From Deefgea tanakiae (GTDB lineage Bacteria > Pseudomonadota > Gammaproteobacteria > Burkholderiales > Chitinibacteraceae): a stretch of 64,000 bases of DNA. Numbering within the stretch: the first letter of the stretch is position 1; each line of letters opens with the position of its first letter. Positions 55,617 to 64,000 of the stretch are shown here, piece by piece. The stretch lies in contig NZ_CP081150.1 in assembly GCF_019665765.1 (NCBI RefSeq), positions 1,302,001 to 1,366,000 on the forward strand. Reading direction: 5' to 3'. The position numbers and the translations under genes are program-made. Below the pieces are notes generated by a model that saw nothing but the letters and a program-made list of their open reading frames with translations, was not told the origin of the DNA and ran no database searches.

Positions 55617-57497
55617 TTACTTCCAATCGCCGCGCAACTGGCGAATTGTATTTTCTAATTCTTGCCGCGTTACATTAGCAGCTTCAATCGGCTCGCCAAT
55701 TATAATACCAATTTTCGAGAAAATTCCACGTGGCATTTTCATCATGGCCGTCCCATCTTTTCGGCTAAAGAAACTCCCCCATAGCCCTTGTAGTGCCATG
55801 GGAATAACTGGTACGGGTGTTGTTTTGATAATACGCTCAATGCCAGGCATAAATGAATTAATCTCTCCAGTTTTAGTGATTCTTCCTTCTGGAAATATGG
55901 CAACCACCTCGCCATCTTTTAATGCTTGGGCAATCGCAGTAAATGCGGCATCTTTCATTTCTGCACTTTCTTTCGTCGAGGCAATGGGGATTGCATTTGC
56001 AGTACGGCAAATAAAGTTCATCACCGGCAAATTGTAGATCTGATGATCCATGACAAATCGGATAGGGCGGCGAATTGCACCTGCCAACACCATGGCATCC
56101 ATAAAACTCACATGATTGCAGGCCAGTACCACCGCGCCATTTTCGGGTATATATTCAAAACCTGTTTTCTTAATTCGATAAAGGGTGTGGGTTAAAATCC
56201 AAACAATAAATCGCATTAAGAATTCTGGGATTAAAGTGTAGATATAAATAGCAACAAAGATGTTTAAAATGCCAGCAATTAGAAGAAGCTCTCTCACCGT
56301 CACACCAGCATTAAGTAAAACAATACTCATTCCTGCCGCAACTACCATAAACAAGGAGTTCAAAATATTGTTTGCAGCGATTGCGCGTGAAGTAAATTCG
56401 CGTTCGGTACGAATTTGAATCAAAGCGTAGAGCGGAACAATAAAAATACCACCAAACACACCAATCAAAAATAAATCAATAATGATACGCCAGTGTGAGG
56501 TCGACATTAGAAATGACTGAGCCGTTTGCAGTGTCCCCGGCAAGTTAGCAGAAGCAAAAAACAAATCAATCGCAAAGACAGAAAGACCGATAGACCCAAA
56601 CGGTACTAAACCAAGCTCGACCTTAGAATCCGATAGTTTTTCGCAAAGTAAAGAACCAACTCCAATACCTAATGAAAAAATGGTCATTAGTAGGGTGTAA
56701 ACAGTGGCATCACCATGCAAGGTGTCTTTAGCAAAGTTTGGAAATTGAGTTAGGTAAATTGAGCCAAAAAACCAGAACCAAGAAATACCCAGCAGACTAT
56801 TAAATACGGTTTTGTTTTGTTTGACGTGCGATAAAATTTTGGTCGTTTCAGAGAAAATATTCCAACCAATTTTTAAATCGGGCGCTGTAGGTGGCGCGGA
56901 TGGCATAGATCGACTGAAGAAATAACCCGCAATGGCAACGGCAACGCAGGCCCAAATTACTAAAGTTTCACCGTGCGGTTGATGCTGCACAAGCAAGGTG
57001 CCGGCAATTTGCCCTAATAAAATAGCAATAAATGTACCCATTTCAATGAGGCCATTACCGCCTAATATTTCATTTTCTTTTAAATACTGAGGCAGAACTG
57101 AATATTTGAGTGGCCCAAATAGCGCAGAATGAACGCCCATCAAAAACAAGCAAGTCATCAATAATGCAGCGTTGTGCCAAATAAAACCTAAACCCGCGAC
57201 GATCATGATGGCAATTTCGAGTAGTTTTATCCATTGTGCCAGCGTGGCTTTGTCATATTTCTCTGCGAGTTGACCAGCAAGCGTTGAAAATAAGAAAAAC
57301 GGTAAGATAAAAACACCTGCAGCCATATTAACTAAAGTCGCGGCATTTAAACCCGCCGTGGATAAACCATGAAAAGCGATTAATACTAAAAAAGCATTTT
57401 TAAATAAATTATCGTTGAATGCACCAGCAAATTGGGTCAAAAATAAAGGCAAAAATCGTTTTTGACCAAAGAGATCAAATTGATTGGGTTTATGCAT
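55617..57497 (-). CDS. Fusion of LplT-like MFS transporter and PlsC-like acyltransferase
   Basis: Residues ~1-410 form a 12-helix MFS domain resembling LplT, which flips lysophospholipids across the inner membrane (QKRFLPLFLTQFAGAFNDNL at the start). Residues ~435-626 form a PlsC-type acyltransferase with CNHVSFMDAM (HX4D) and FPEGRIT. Together they would import and reacylate lysophospholipids. The third (acyl-ACP synthetase) domain found in some relatives is absent. The ATG at 57497 is preferred to a TTG upstream. It is convergent with the protease gene. Confidence 0.9.
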   Translation of the reverse strand: MHKPNQFDLFGQKRFLPLFLTQFAGAFNDNLFKNAFLVLIAFHGLSTAGLNAATLVNMAAGVFILPFFLFSTLAGQLAEKYDKATLAQWIKLLEIAIMIVAGLGFIWHNAALLMTCLFLMGVHSALFGPLKYSVLPQYLKENEILGGNGLIEMGTFIAILLGQIAGTLLVQHQPHGETLVIWACVAVAIAGYFFSRSMPSAPPTAPDLKIGWNIFSETTKILSHVKQNKTVFNSLLGISWFWFFGSIYLTQFPNFAKDTLHGDATVYTLLMTIFSLGIGVGSLLCEKLSDSKVELGLVPFGSIGLSVFAIDLFFASANLPGTLQTAQSFLMSTSHWRIIIDLFLIGVFGGIFIVPLYALIQIRTEREFTSRAIAANNILNSLFMVVAAGMSIVLLNAGVTVRELLLIAGILNIFVAIYIYTLIPEFLMRFIVWILTHTLYRIKKTGFEYIPENGAVVLACNHVSFMDAMVLAGAIRRPIRFVMDHQIYNLPVMNFICRTANAIPIASTKESAEMKDAAFTAIAQALKDGEVVAIFPEGRITKTGEINSFMPGIERIIKTTPVPVIPMALQGLWGSFFSRKDGTAMMKMPRGIFSKIGIIIGEPIEAANVTRQELENTIRQLRGDWK

Positions 57498-57616
57498 GGA
57501 TGATTTCGCCGTAAAGTTGAGCAATGGTTAAAATGCAGGCACGATTCGGCGCTAGTGACCGATTAAAATGTTTAGCCGTTGATGTACTACACACGGGCAT
57601 TACAATGGACAAACAT

Positions 57617-58378
57617 CTAACCTATCAACGCTTTGCGTTCACGCTCTAAATGAGCCAATAATTTCTGCAAATTGGTTTCGATGTTGCGCGGTAAATCAAT
57701 GAAGCGAACGCCGGCCAACCAACGTACTTTTCCATGTGCCATCGTAATTGGATGGCTTGAGCGTATCTCGATATTCAGCTTGGCGGTACCTGCAGCAGCA
57801 AAATCAAAATAAGCATTGCTAATTACTATGCCAGTTTGCATTTGTGTGTGCTGTTCGTCTTTAAGCCAAATACCCGCGCCGCCCAAAGAGATGTCATGCA
57901 ATTCAAGTTGAGTTTTTTGACCATTTGGCAGCGTTATGTCACACGTCAAAGGGTTGGTAATGGGGGTGAGCAAGCGAAAGAACTCTCGCCGCTGAAGCTT
58001 AATTAAGTCATTTGGAAAATCAATAATAAACGCAGGTTTGCCTTCAAATTTACCTAAAACAACACTAGCAACTGAAAACTGCACCTTCACACCATCCAGT
58101 GCGGTGACAAATAAAATTCGATCGGCCTGAGCAATGGCCGTATTCGTCGGTGCGTGGCCACCCACATCAATAATGAACTGCTTAGCCTTGCTATCGACAT
58201 TCAGTACGCGAGACAGCATCATGTCGCGCCCCGCATTGAAATAAATACCAAGGTTTACATTATTCTGAGCAAGGCTGCGTAGAACAAATGCAATTTCCAT
58301 GTGCGCAGTAATTCGGTAAGGGGCAATATCTTCATGTTCACTGATCGGAGCCACTCCGCCATTTGCTTCTGCTGACAT
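57617..58378 (-). CDS. ycgR: Flagellar brake protein YcgR (PilZ, c-di-GMP receptor)
   Basis: The 253-residue protein has the YcgR N-terminal domain (~20-125) and a C-terminal PilZ domain with the c-di-GMP-binding RRxxxR (QRREFFRLL, ~130) and DISLGGAGI (~165). With c-di-GMP bound it slows flagellar rotation. It could respond to the diguanylate cyclase and EAL protein in this window, but no flagellar genes are adjacent. It is 21 bases from the SCO gene on the same strand. Confidence 0.92.
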   Translation of the reverse strand: MSAEANGGVAPISEHEDIAPYRITAHMEIAFVLRSLAQNNVNLGIYFNAGRDMMLSRVLNVDSKAKQFIIDVGGHAPTNTAIAQADRILFVTALDGVKVQFSVASVVLGKFEGKPAFIIDFPNDLIKLQRREFFRLLTPITNPLTCDITLPNGQKTQLELHDISLGGAGIWLKDEQHTQMQTGIVISNAYFDFAAAGTAKLNIEIRSSHPITMAHGKVRWLAGVRFIDLPRNIETNLQKLLAHLERERKALIG

Positions 58379-58399
58379 CTTTTTATCCAGACTTATTAT

Positions 58400-58966
58400 T
58401 TATTCGGCGAGTAACAGTTGAATATCATGGGTAAACACAGACGATCCTGCGCCATAATTTACCATTACTCGAGTTTTTCCATTTTTATCAATCAAATAAC
58501 TGCCTGCACTATGGTCCATCGTATAGCTGTCGCCGAGTGGCTGTTTTTGATAAATGATACGAAATTTTTTAGTAATTTGCTCAAGTTGTTCTTTATTGCC
58601 ATTAAGCCCTAAAAAAGTAGAGTGAAACGCCGGAACATATTCAGACAAAATTTGATTGGTATCCCGTTCTGGATCGACCGAGACAAATAAAACTTGGACG
58701 TCTTTCGCCTGCTCGCCCAATTGAGTCATCGTAGCTTTAAGTTCAGACATTGTAGTAGGGCAAACATCTGGGCATTGCGTAAAACCAAAAAATAAAACCA
58801 GAACTTTGCCTTTGAATTCGTCACTATGCCGTATTTTTCCATGGTGGTCGGTTAGGGTAAAGTTACCACCAATTGGACCATCGCTAATATCGGCGCCTTG
58901 AAATTCTGGGCGGCTGCACGCGACCATTAGAATGCAAGTAATTAATAATAAAGCAATTTTTTTCAT
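58400..58966 (-). CDS. SCO1/SenC-family copper chaperone-like lipoprotein
   Basis: The 188-residue protein has a lipoprotein signal (ALLLITCILMVACS, lipobox MVAC), then a thioredoxin-like fold with the copper-binding CPDVCPTT (~75-82) and a distant His in YTMDHSAGSY. SCO proteins deliver copper to cytochrome c oxidase (the CuA site) or act as thiol reductants. The usual cytochrome oxidase genes are not beside it. Confidence 0.92.
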   Translation of the reverse strand: MKKIALLLITCILMVACSRPEFQGADISDGPIGGNFTLTDHHGKIRHSDEFKGKVLVLFFGFTQCPDVCPTTMSELKATMTQLGEQAKDVQVLFVSVDPERDTNQILSEYVPAFHSTFLGLNGNKEQLEQITKKFRIIYQKQPLGDSYTMDHSAGSYLIDKNGKTRVMVNYGAGSSVFTHDIQLLLAE

Positions 58967-59012
58967 GAGTTTAATTTTTAAGTTGATTTGCTTTAATTAC
59001 GCAAGCGACTTA

Positions 59013-59702
59013 TTATGATGCATGATTTGTAATCAGCAACTCAATTGAAGATGTATTTAATGCCATATTCAGTGCATTGTCATCATATTCTAATTCAGCC
59101 AATAATGGCGCAGCGATTCGCTGTTTTAAATAAGCTAAATTATCCTCATAGCGTTTAAACGCAGGATCAACTCGGTTAGCGATCCAACCCGCGATGACGA
59201 GCCCACGCTGCGAAATAGCATCAATCGTTAGCTGGGCATGATTTAAGCAGCCCAGCCGCATCCCAACCACAACAATCACGGGTGCAGCCAATTCAGTGGC
59301 CAAATCCGCAATCGTGTATTGTTCAGAAATTGGCGCATACCAGCCACCAGCGCCTTCAATCACTAATACATCGGCCATTTGGCTGAGTTGTTGAGCGCAT
59401 TCTAATAAATGGGGTAGCGAAATTTCAACATTTGCATCGCGTGCAGCTAAATGAGGCGAAACTGCAGGCGCAAAACGATAAGGATTGATGAGCTCTATGT
59501 CGGCTTCCACATTACTAGCCAGTCGATGTGATTCTACATCGGAATTTACTAGTATATCGCCAGAGAGCATGCAACCCGAGGCAATGGGCTTCATACCTAA
59601 CGTTTTGTGGCCGCAATTGCTAAAACCCCGAATCAGCTGTGAGCTTGCTACGGTTTTACCAATGTCGGTATCTGTGCCAGTAATAAAAAAACGAATTGCC
59701 AT
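59013..59702 (-). CDS. bioD: Dethiobiotin synthetase
   Basis: The 229-residue enzyme closes the ureido ring in biotin synthesis, using ATP and CO2. It has the P-loop GTDTDIGKTVAS (8-19), KPIASGC and EGAGGWYAPIS typical of BioD. AGAGA precedes the ATG at 59702, 2 bases after the bioC stop. BioC and BioD are adjacent here, but bioA, bioF and bioB are not in this window. Confidence 0.95.
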   Translation of the reverse strand: MAIRFFITGTDTDIGKTVASSQLIRGFSNCGHKTLGMKPIASGCMLSGDILVNSDVESHRLASNVEADIELINPYRFAPAVSPHLAARDANVEISLPHLLECAQQLSQMADVLVIEGAGGWYAPISEQYTIADLATELAAPVIVVVGMRLGCLNHAQLTIDAISQRGLVIAGWIANRVDPAFKRYEDNLAYLKQRIAAPLLAELEYDDNALNMALNTSSIELLITNHAS

Positions 59703-59704
59703 GG

Positions 59705-60595
59705 TTAGCGATCTCTAGGTCGAAACTCGATAATTTGACTGCCATCTGCCAATGATTTGGGCTTAGCCGTAGGTTTCCACGCATGGCCATAAACGACTTC
59801 ATAAGTGCATGGTAAAACGTCATCACGACGAAATGCTTCGTACTGAGACTGTATTTTTTGCCAGGCAGCCTTACCAAGCAGACCATTGCGACGGCCATTC
59901 ATTTTATTGCTAGCACCGATATGTTTCAGATCGTGCATGACGGCTTTGACAGTGGGGTAGGTCATCGTAATGTATTCCATATCCATCACTGGCATGGTTA
60001 AGCCATGCGCAACCAAGGCGTCACCCAGATCGTGCATATCAATAAACTGATTTACGTGTTCATAACCATCAATGTTAGCGAATGAGGCGCGCAATTCTTT
60101 AAGTGTGTCAGGACCTAAAGAAGAAAAAATTACCACGCCACCTGGTTTTAAAATTCGAGAGAATTCTTTGAAGGTCGCATCAGGTGTGTTGCACCACTGA
60201 ATCGTGAGGCTAGACCAAATCAAATCGACAGACTCATTGGCCAAAGGGATGTGCTCGATATCAGCACACACGGCTGATGATTTGTTGCTGTCAAAAAACG
60301 AGAGCCATTTCTTGATTCCGCCAGTTTTTGTACGCGCTGTTTTGAGCATATTGAGCGCTAAATCTAACTCGATGTATTGAGCGTCTCGAAAGCGCTCTTT
60401 GAGAAGTGGGCTGGCCGCACCAGTGCCACTACCCGCATCAAGGATGACTTGGGGCTGTATATTAATTAACGCGAGCCGTTCAAACAAACGCTCAACGACT
60501 TCACGCTGTAGTACCGCTGCCGCATCGTAAGTGTCTGCAGCTTTATCAAAAGATTCTCGAATTGCTTCTTTTTCGTTGTAAAACGATTCAATCAT
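59705..60595 (-). CDS. bioC: Malonyl-ACP O-methyltransferase
   Basis: The 296-residue enzyme methylates malonyl-ACP so that fatty-acid synthesis can make the pimelate part of biotin. The AdoMet site is in [15 protein letters not shown] (~54), followed by a helical cap. The N-terminus ([20 protein letters not shown]) is typical of BioC. Its ATG at 60595 overlaps the DedA stop by 4 bases. It comes before bioD, as in many genomes. Confidence 0.92.
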   Translation of the reverse strand: MIESFYNEKEAIRESFDKAADTYDAAAVLQREVVERLFERLALINIQPQVILDAGSGTGAASPLLKERFRDAQYIELDLALNMLKTARTKTGGIKKWLSFFDSNKSSAVCADIEHIPLANESVDLIWSSLTIQWCNTPDATFKEFSRILKPGGVVIFSSLGPDTLKELRASFANIDGYEHVNQFIDMHDLGDALVAHGLTMPVMDMEYITMTYPTVKAVMHDLKHIGASNKMNGRRNGLLGKAAWQKIQSQYEAFRRDDVLPCTYEVVYGHAWKPTAKPKSLADGSQIIEFRPRDR

Positions 60596-61227
60596 GCCTT
60601 GGCCTTGCTGAGTTTATGTTTCGCGACTTCAATAATACCTGGCAAAATTGATACGAAAATAATGCCTAAAATAATGGCGGTTAGATTCTTTTGAATAAAG
60701 TGAATTCCACCCAATAAAAAACCCGCGTAAAGCAGGGAACCAACCCAAAGTAGGGCGCCCGATATATTATAAAATGCAAATTTTTTGTATGTCATTTCTG
60801 CCATACCTGCAACAAAGGGCGCAAAAGTGCGAACAATGGGAACAAAGCGCGCAATAATAATGGTTTTTCCACCATATTTTTCAAAGAAATCATGGGTTTT
60901 ATTGAGGTATTCTGGCCGGAATATTTTTGATTCTTTATTGGCAAAGAGTTTGTGCCCGAAGTACTTGCCGATGGTGTAGTTGACGGCATCGCCTAAAATG
61001 GCTGCAATCACGAGTAGTACAAATAGTAAATGAACATTCATTGCGCCTGATGCAGCAAGCATTCCTGCAACAAAGAGCAAAGAGTCGCCGGGCAGGAAGG
61101 GCGTAACGACCAAACCGGTTTCACAAAAAATAACCAGAAATAAAATGACATAAATCCAAATGCCATATGTAGTGACCATGTCTTTTAGAACAACATCGAG
61201 ATGCAAAAATAGGTCAAGAAATTCCAT
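60592..61227 (-). CDS. DedA-family membrane protein
   Basis: The 211-residue protein has about five membrane helices and the DedA motifs [12 protein letters not shown] (~44) and the conserved Gly/Arg segments around [17 protein letters not shown] (~128). DedA proteins flip polyprenyl phosphates or phospholipids and affect membrane potential and drug sensitivity. AGAGAA precedes the ATG at 61227. Its stop overlaps the bioC start by 4 bases, so it is probably read with bioC-bioD. Confidence 0.92.
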   Translation of the reverse strand: MEFLDLFLHLDVVLKDMVTTYGIWIYVILFLVIFCETGLVVTPFLPGDSLLFVAGMLAASGAMNVHLLFVLLVIAAILGDAVNYTIGKYFGHKLFANKESKIFRPEYLNKTHDFFEKYGGKTIIIARFVPIVRTFAPFVAGMAEMTYKKFAFYNISGALLWVGSLLYAGFLLGGIHFIQKNLTAIILGIIFVSILPGIIEVAKHKLSKAKA

Positions 61228-61250
61228 GATTATTCTCTGGTTGAGTTAGC

Positions 61251-61279
61251 AAAAAAACGCCGACGGCAGTCCGTCGGCG
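61251..61279 (-). terminator. Strong Rho-independent terminator after secF
   Basis: On the minus strand, CGCCGACGG (61279-61271) and CCGTCGGCG (61266-61258) enclose a 4-base loop and run into seven T. It separates secF from the DedA-bioC-bioD genes. Confidence 0.92.
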
Positions 61280-61304
61280 CTGATTGTAATGCAAATACAT
61301 TAAA

Positions 61305-62243
61305 TTAAACGACTGCTTCTTCTTTGATTTTGACTGGCTTAACCATATTGTCACGAGTTACACCAAACATCAGCAATAGGGGTGAAGCGACCAAAACGGA
61401 TGAATAAATACCAAATACAATACCAATTGTCAGTGCCATCGCAAAACCATGCAATGCCGCGCCACCGAATAGCAGCATTGACAACACCATCAATTCGGTT
61501 GATCCGTGAGTGATCATCGTACGGCTCAACGTGGCCGTAATTGCGTTATCAATCACTTCAGGAACCGTTTTGCCGCGTAAATTAGGCTTGCGGAAGTTTT
61601 CACGAATACGGTCAAACACCACCACGGACTCATTCACCGAGTAACCGAGCACCGCCAAAATACCGGCCAAGACCGTAAGGTTGAACTCCCACTGGAACAT
61701 CGCAAAGCAGCCTAGAATGATCACCACGTCATGCATATTGGCAATCACCGCCGAGACAGCAAAACGCCATTCGAATCGCATCGCAAGGTAGGCAATAATA
61801 CCCAAGCAGACCAACGCTAATGCCGTTAAGCCGTGGGTAAACAACTCATCACCAACCGATGGGCCAATAAACTCAACCTTTCGCAATTCAACATCGCTAC
61901 GATCGATCTTAAGTGCTTCAAGGACGATGTTGGACAATTGCGCGCTGTTTTTATCTTTAATATTCGGCAGGCGTAGCATGACGTCGACGGTCGTGCCCAT
62001 GGATTGAACTTGGGTTTCACCCAATTTTAAGCCATCAATGCGAGTACGAATTTGGCTTAAGTCCGCTGCTTTTTGGTATCGAAGTTCCATGACGGTGCCG
62101 CCAGTGAATTCAATACCAAAATTAAGTCCTTTAGCGACCAAGAAAAAGACAGCTAAGACAAACGTAATTAAAGAGATGGCCGTTGTGAGCTTGCCGTAGC
62201 TCATAAACGGGATGTCACGTTTTACATGAAAAAATTCAATCAT
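61305..62243 (-). CDS. secF: Protein translocase subunit SecF
   Basis: The 312-residue protein has six membrane helices: ISLITFVLAVFFLVAKGLNF (TM1), GIEFTGGTVMELRY signature, and TM4-6 with VLGYSVNESVVVFDRIREN (~200). With SecD it uses proton motive force to pull proteins across the membrane. It starts 12 bases after the secD stop. The length is normal. Confidence 0.96.
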   Translation of the reverse strand: MIEFFHVKRDIPFMSYGKLTTAISLITFVLAVFFLVAKGLNFGIEFTGGTVMELRYQKAADLSQIRTRIDGLKLGETQVQSMGTTVDVMLRLPNIKDKNSAQLSNIVLEALKIDRSDVELRKVEFIGPSVGDELFTHGLTALALVCLGIIAYLAMRFEWRFAVSAVIANMHDVVIILGCFAMFQWEFNLTVLAGILAVLGYSVNESVVVFDRIRENFRKPNLRGKTVPEVIDNAITATLSRTMITHGSTELMVLSMLLFGGAALHGFAMALTIGIVFGIYSSVLVASPLLLMFGVTRDNMVKPVKIKEEAVV

Positions 62244-62255
62244 TTTAGCTGCGCC

Positions 62256-64000
62256 TTAAACGGATAGCGTGTTCACACGACGATTGCCGTAGATCAGGTT
62301 AATCATGGCGCGTGAAACAAAGACCGCGCTGTACATCGACGTCAAAATACCGAGGCAATGCACCCATGCAAAGCCACGCACTGCACCTGAACCAAAAATC
62401 AACAAGGCAAGACCAGCAATTAGTGTGGTGATGTTTGAGTCAAGAATAGTTGCAAATGCATGATCGTAACCATTCTTAATCGCCATTTGTGGTGAAGCTC
62501 CCTCACGAATTTCCTCACGAACGCGCTCGTTAATCAAAACGTTGGAGTCGATCGCCATACCCAGTGTCAATGCAATCGCTGCAATACCTGGTAGGGTCAA
62601 AGTTACGCCGAGTAATGACAGTAACGCAATTAAGAATACCAAGTTAGCCGCAAGCGCCACTGCAGAAACCACACCAAACACGCGATAGTAGATCATCATG
62701 AAAAGGGCGACTGCTAGAAAACCGTATAGCGTTGAGTTGAAACCCTTGCTGATGTTTTCTTTGCCCAATGAAGGGCCAATAGTGCGCTCTTCGATGATAT
62801 TCATTGGCGCAGCTAGTGAGCCAGCACGTAGCAGCAGTGCGGTGTCGTTTGCTTCGGCTACGCCCATTGAGCCAGAGATTTGAACACGCCCACCGCCGAT
62901 TTCGCCACGCACAACTGGCGCAGTCACGACTTCGCCTTTACCTTTTTCAACCAAAATCATCGCTACACGTTTGCCGACATTATCGCGGGTTAGTGTTTTG
63001 AAGATTGCCGCACCAGTCGAATCAAGACCCAAGTGAACTGCAGGCTCGTTTTTATCATCAAACCCTGCTGTTGCATCGTTGATGTTTTCGCCGGTTAACT
63101 CAACCTCTTTACGCAATAAGATCGGTGTGTTTCGACCGTCACTGCGACGCTCGCTCATCAACTCGTAACCTACAGGCACATTGCCATTAATAGCTTCTGT
63201 GAGTTTGGCTTGGTCATCTTCAACCATCCGAACTTCAAGCGTTGCAGTGCGACCTAAAATATCCTTGGCTTTTGCCGTGTCTTGTACGCCAGGCAGTTGA
63301 ACAACGATACGGCCTTCGCCTTGCTGCTGAATCACAGGTTCAGAAACACCAAGCTCATTGATACGATTGTGTAAGGTCGTAATATTTTGAGTTACCGCAT
63401 CATTTTTAAGCTGCAAGATGGCCGCGTCTGGATACGTCACAACCAACTTGTAGTTGCCATTTTCGGCGACAGTTTGAACTTTCAAATTAACTAAAATTTT
63501 ACTAATTGCTTTATTGGCGGCAGCCAGTGTTTCAGCATCACGCAGTTGCACTTCAACGCGATCACGCTCACGGCTGACTTTGCCGTAGCGAATTTTTTTA
63601 TCTTTTAATTCGCGGCGAATATCGCCTGCGGTTTTTTCTAGGGCTTTGTCGACCGCAGCTTTCATGTCGACTTCAAACAAGAAGTGAACACCACCGCGCA
63701 AATCTAAACCTAGAACCATAGGTTTTGCATGCAATCGTGTGAGCCATACCGGCGTATCTGAAATCAAATTCAAGGCAACGATGTAATCGTCGCCTAGAGC
63801 AGCTTGAATCGCATCTTTGGCTTTGAGTTGACTGTCCGTGTCTTTAAAACGTACTTTCACAGAGCCGTTTTCAAAGAAACTATCAACCGGTGTGAGACCT
63901 GCGGCTTTGGCGATAGTGTCTGCACGATCAACCATATCGGGCAAGACTTTGACAGTCGCACGACCACTTGAAATTTGTAGTGCAGGGCTTTCACCAAAGA
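62256..64000 (-). CDS. secD: Protein translocase subunit SecD, N-terminal end missing
   Basis: The frame continues past the window edge (FGESPALQISS comes before the first in-window TTG at 63944), so the N-terminal ~35-60 residues with TM1 are not seen. Visible parts include the periplasmic P1 domain with LGLDLRGGVHFLFEVDM, ERTIGPSLGKENISKG (near TM2) and MAIDSNVLINERVREEIREG in TM4-5. It works with SecF and SecYEG. yajC is usually upstream, outside this window. Confidence 0.95.
   Translation of the reverse strand, partial: FGESPALQISSGRATVKVLPDMVDRADTIAKAAGLTPVDSFFENGSVKVRFKDTDSQLKAKDAIQAALGDDYIVALNLISDTPVWLTRLHAKPMVLGLDLRGGVHFLFEVDMKAAVDKALEKTAGDIRRELKDKKIRYGKVSRERDRVEVQLRDAETLAAANKAISKILVNLKVQTVAENGNYKLVVTYPDAAILQLKNDAVTQNITTLHNRINELGVSEPVIQQQGEGRIVVQLPGVQDTAKAKDILGRTATLEVRMVEDDQAKLTEAINGNVPVGYELMSERRSDGRNTPILLRKEVELTGENINDATAGFDDKNEPAVHLGLDSTGAAIFKTLTRDNVGKRVAMILVEKGKGEVVTAPVVRGEIGGGRVQISGSMGVAEANDTALLLRAGSLAAPMNIIEERTIGPSLGKENISKGFNSTLYGFLAVALFMMIYYRVFGVVSAVALAANLVFLIALLSLLGVTLTLPGIAAIALTLGMAIDSNVLINERVREEIREGASPQMAIKNGYDHAFATILDSNITTLIAGLALLIFGSGAVRGFAWVHCLGILTSMYSAVFVSRAMINLIYGNRRVNTLSV

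Overview
The window is ordinary, gene-dense bacterial chromosome, most likely from a betaproteobacterium of the order Neisseriales (Chitinibacteraceae-like). This is inferred from the pyrG-kdsA-eno-ftsB order, phaB, a DUF1631 protein, a DUF2917 protein, a GDH180-type glutamate dehydrogenase and the endonuclease/phosphatase-clsB pair. No species can be named from the sequence alone. I see no insertion sequence, prophage, CRISPR array or replication origin, and no intergenic gap over 300 bases.

Region 1 (1-5403) is the most unusual part. It is a tightly packed plus-strand cluster: a DUF350 membrane protein (cut by the window edge), a small membrane protein, a tiny repeat protein predicted to fold as a beta-solenoid, an SPFH-domain protein with a SHOCT tail, a membrane-anchored zinc ribbon, a 42-residue membrane peptide, a GFA-family zinc protein, a multi-pass membrane protein, a DUF4178 zinc-ribbon protein, a 53-residue Ser/Gly-rich lipoprotein and an S-adenosylmethionine decarboxylase. 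Several stops and starts overlap, which suggests coupled translation. DUF350, DUF4178 and AdoMet decarboxylase are known to recur together near PspA/SPFH-type membrane-stress genes, but the function is unknown. This is the best candidate for an undescribed system here.

Region 2 (5488-17125) has an EEP-family phosphatase overlapping cardiolipin synthase clsB, then cysS, two c-di-GMP proteins (REC-REC-GGDEF and HAMP-GGDEF-EAL) flanking an M61 peptidase, tRNA-Ser(GGA) with a clear promoter and terminator, class I fumarase and a Nudix hydrolase. Region 3 (17306-24982) is a complete tripartite RND efflux operon with no regulator beside it, phaB and another short-chain dehydrogenase. Region 4 (25025-31826) is pyrG-kdsA-eno-ftsB, a MocR-type regulator, a small periplasmic protein and a DUF2917 protein.

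Region 5 (31973-43883) holds an mnmC whose methyltransferase half has lost its catalytic motifs, mdfA, an HU-like protein, lysS, a prfB without the usual programmed frameshift, a cation-efflux protein, a DEAD-box helicase, a histidine phosphatase, a SulP transporter and an M15-peptidase remnant. Region 6 (43896-58966) has an overlapping M14 peptidase/hydrolase pair, the 1565-residue NAD-glutamate dehydrogenase diverging from a DUF1631 gene, an ABC-F ATPase, a retropepsin-like protease, an LplT-PlsC fusion, a YcgR flagellar brake and an SCO protein. Region 7 (59013-64000) is bioD, bioC, a DedA protein, secF and secD (cut by the window edge), all on the minus strand.
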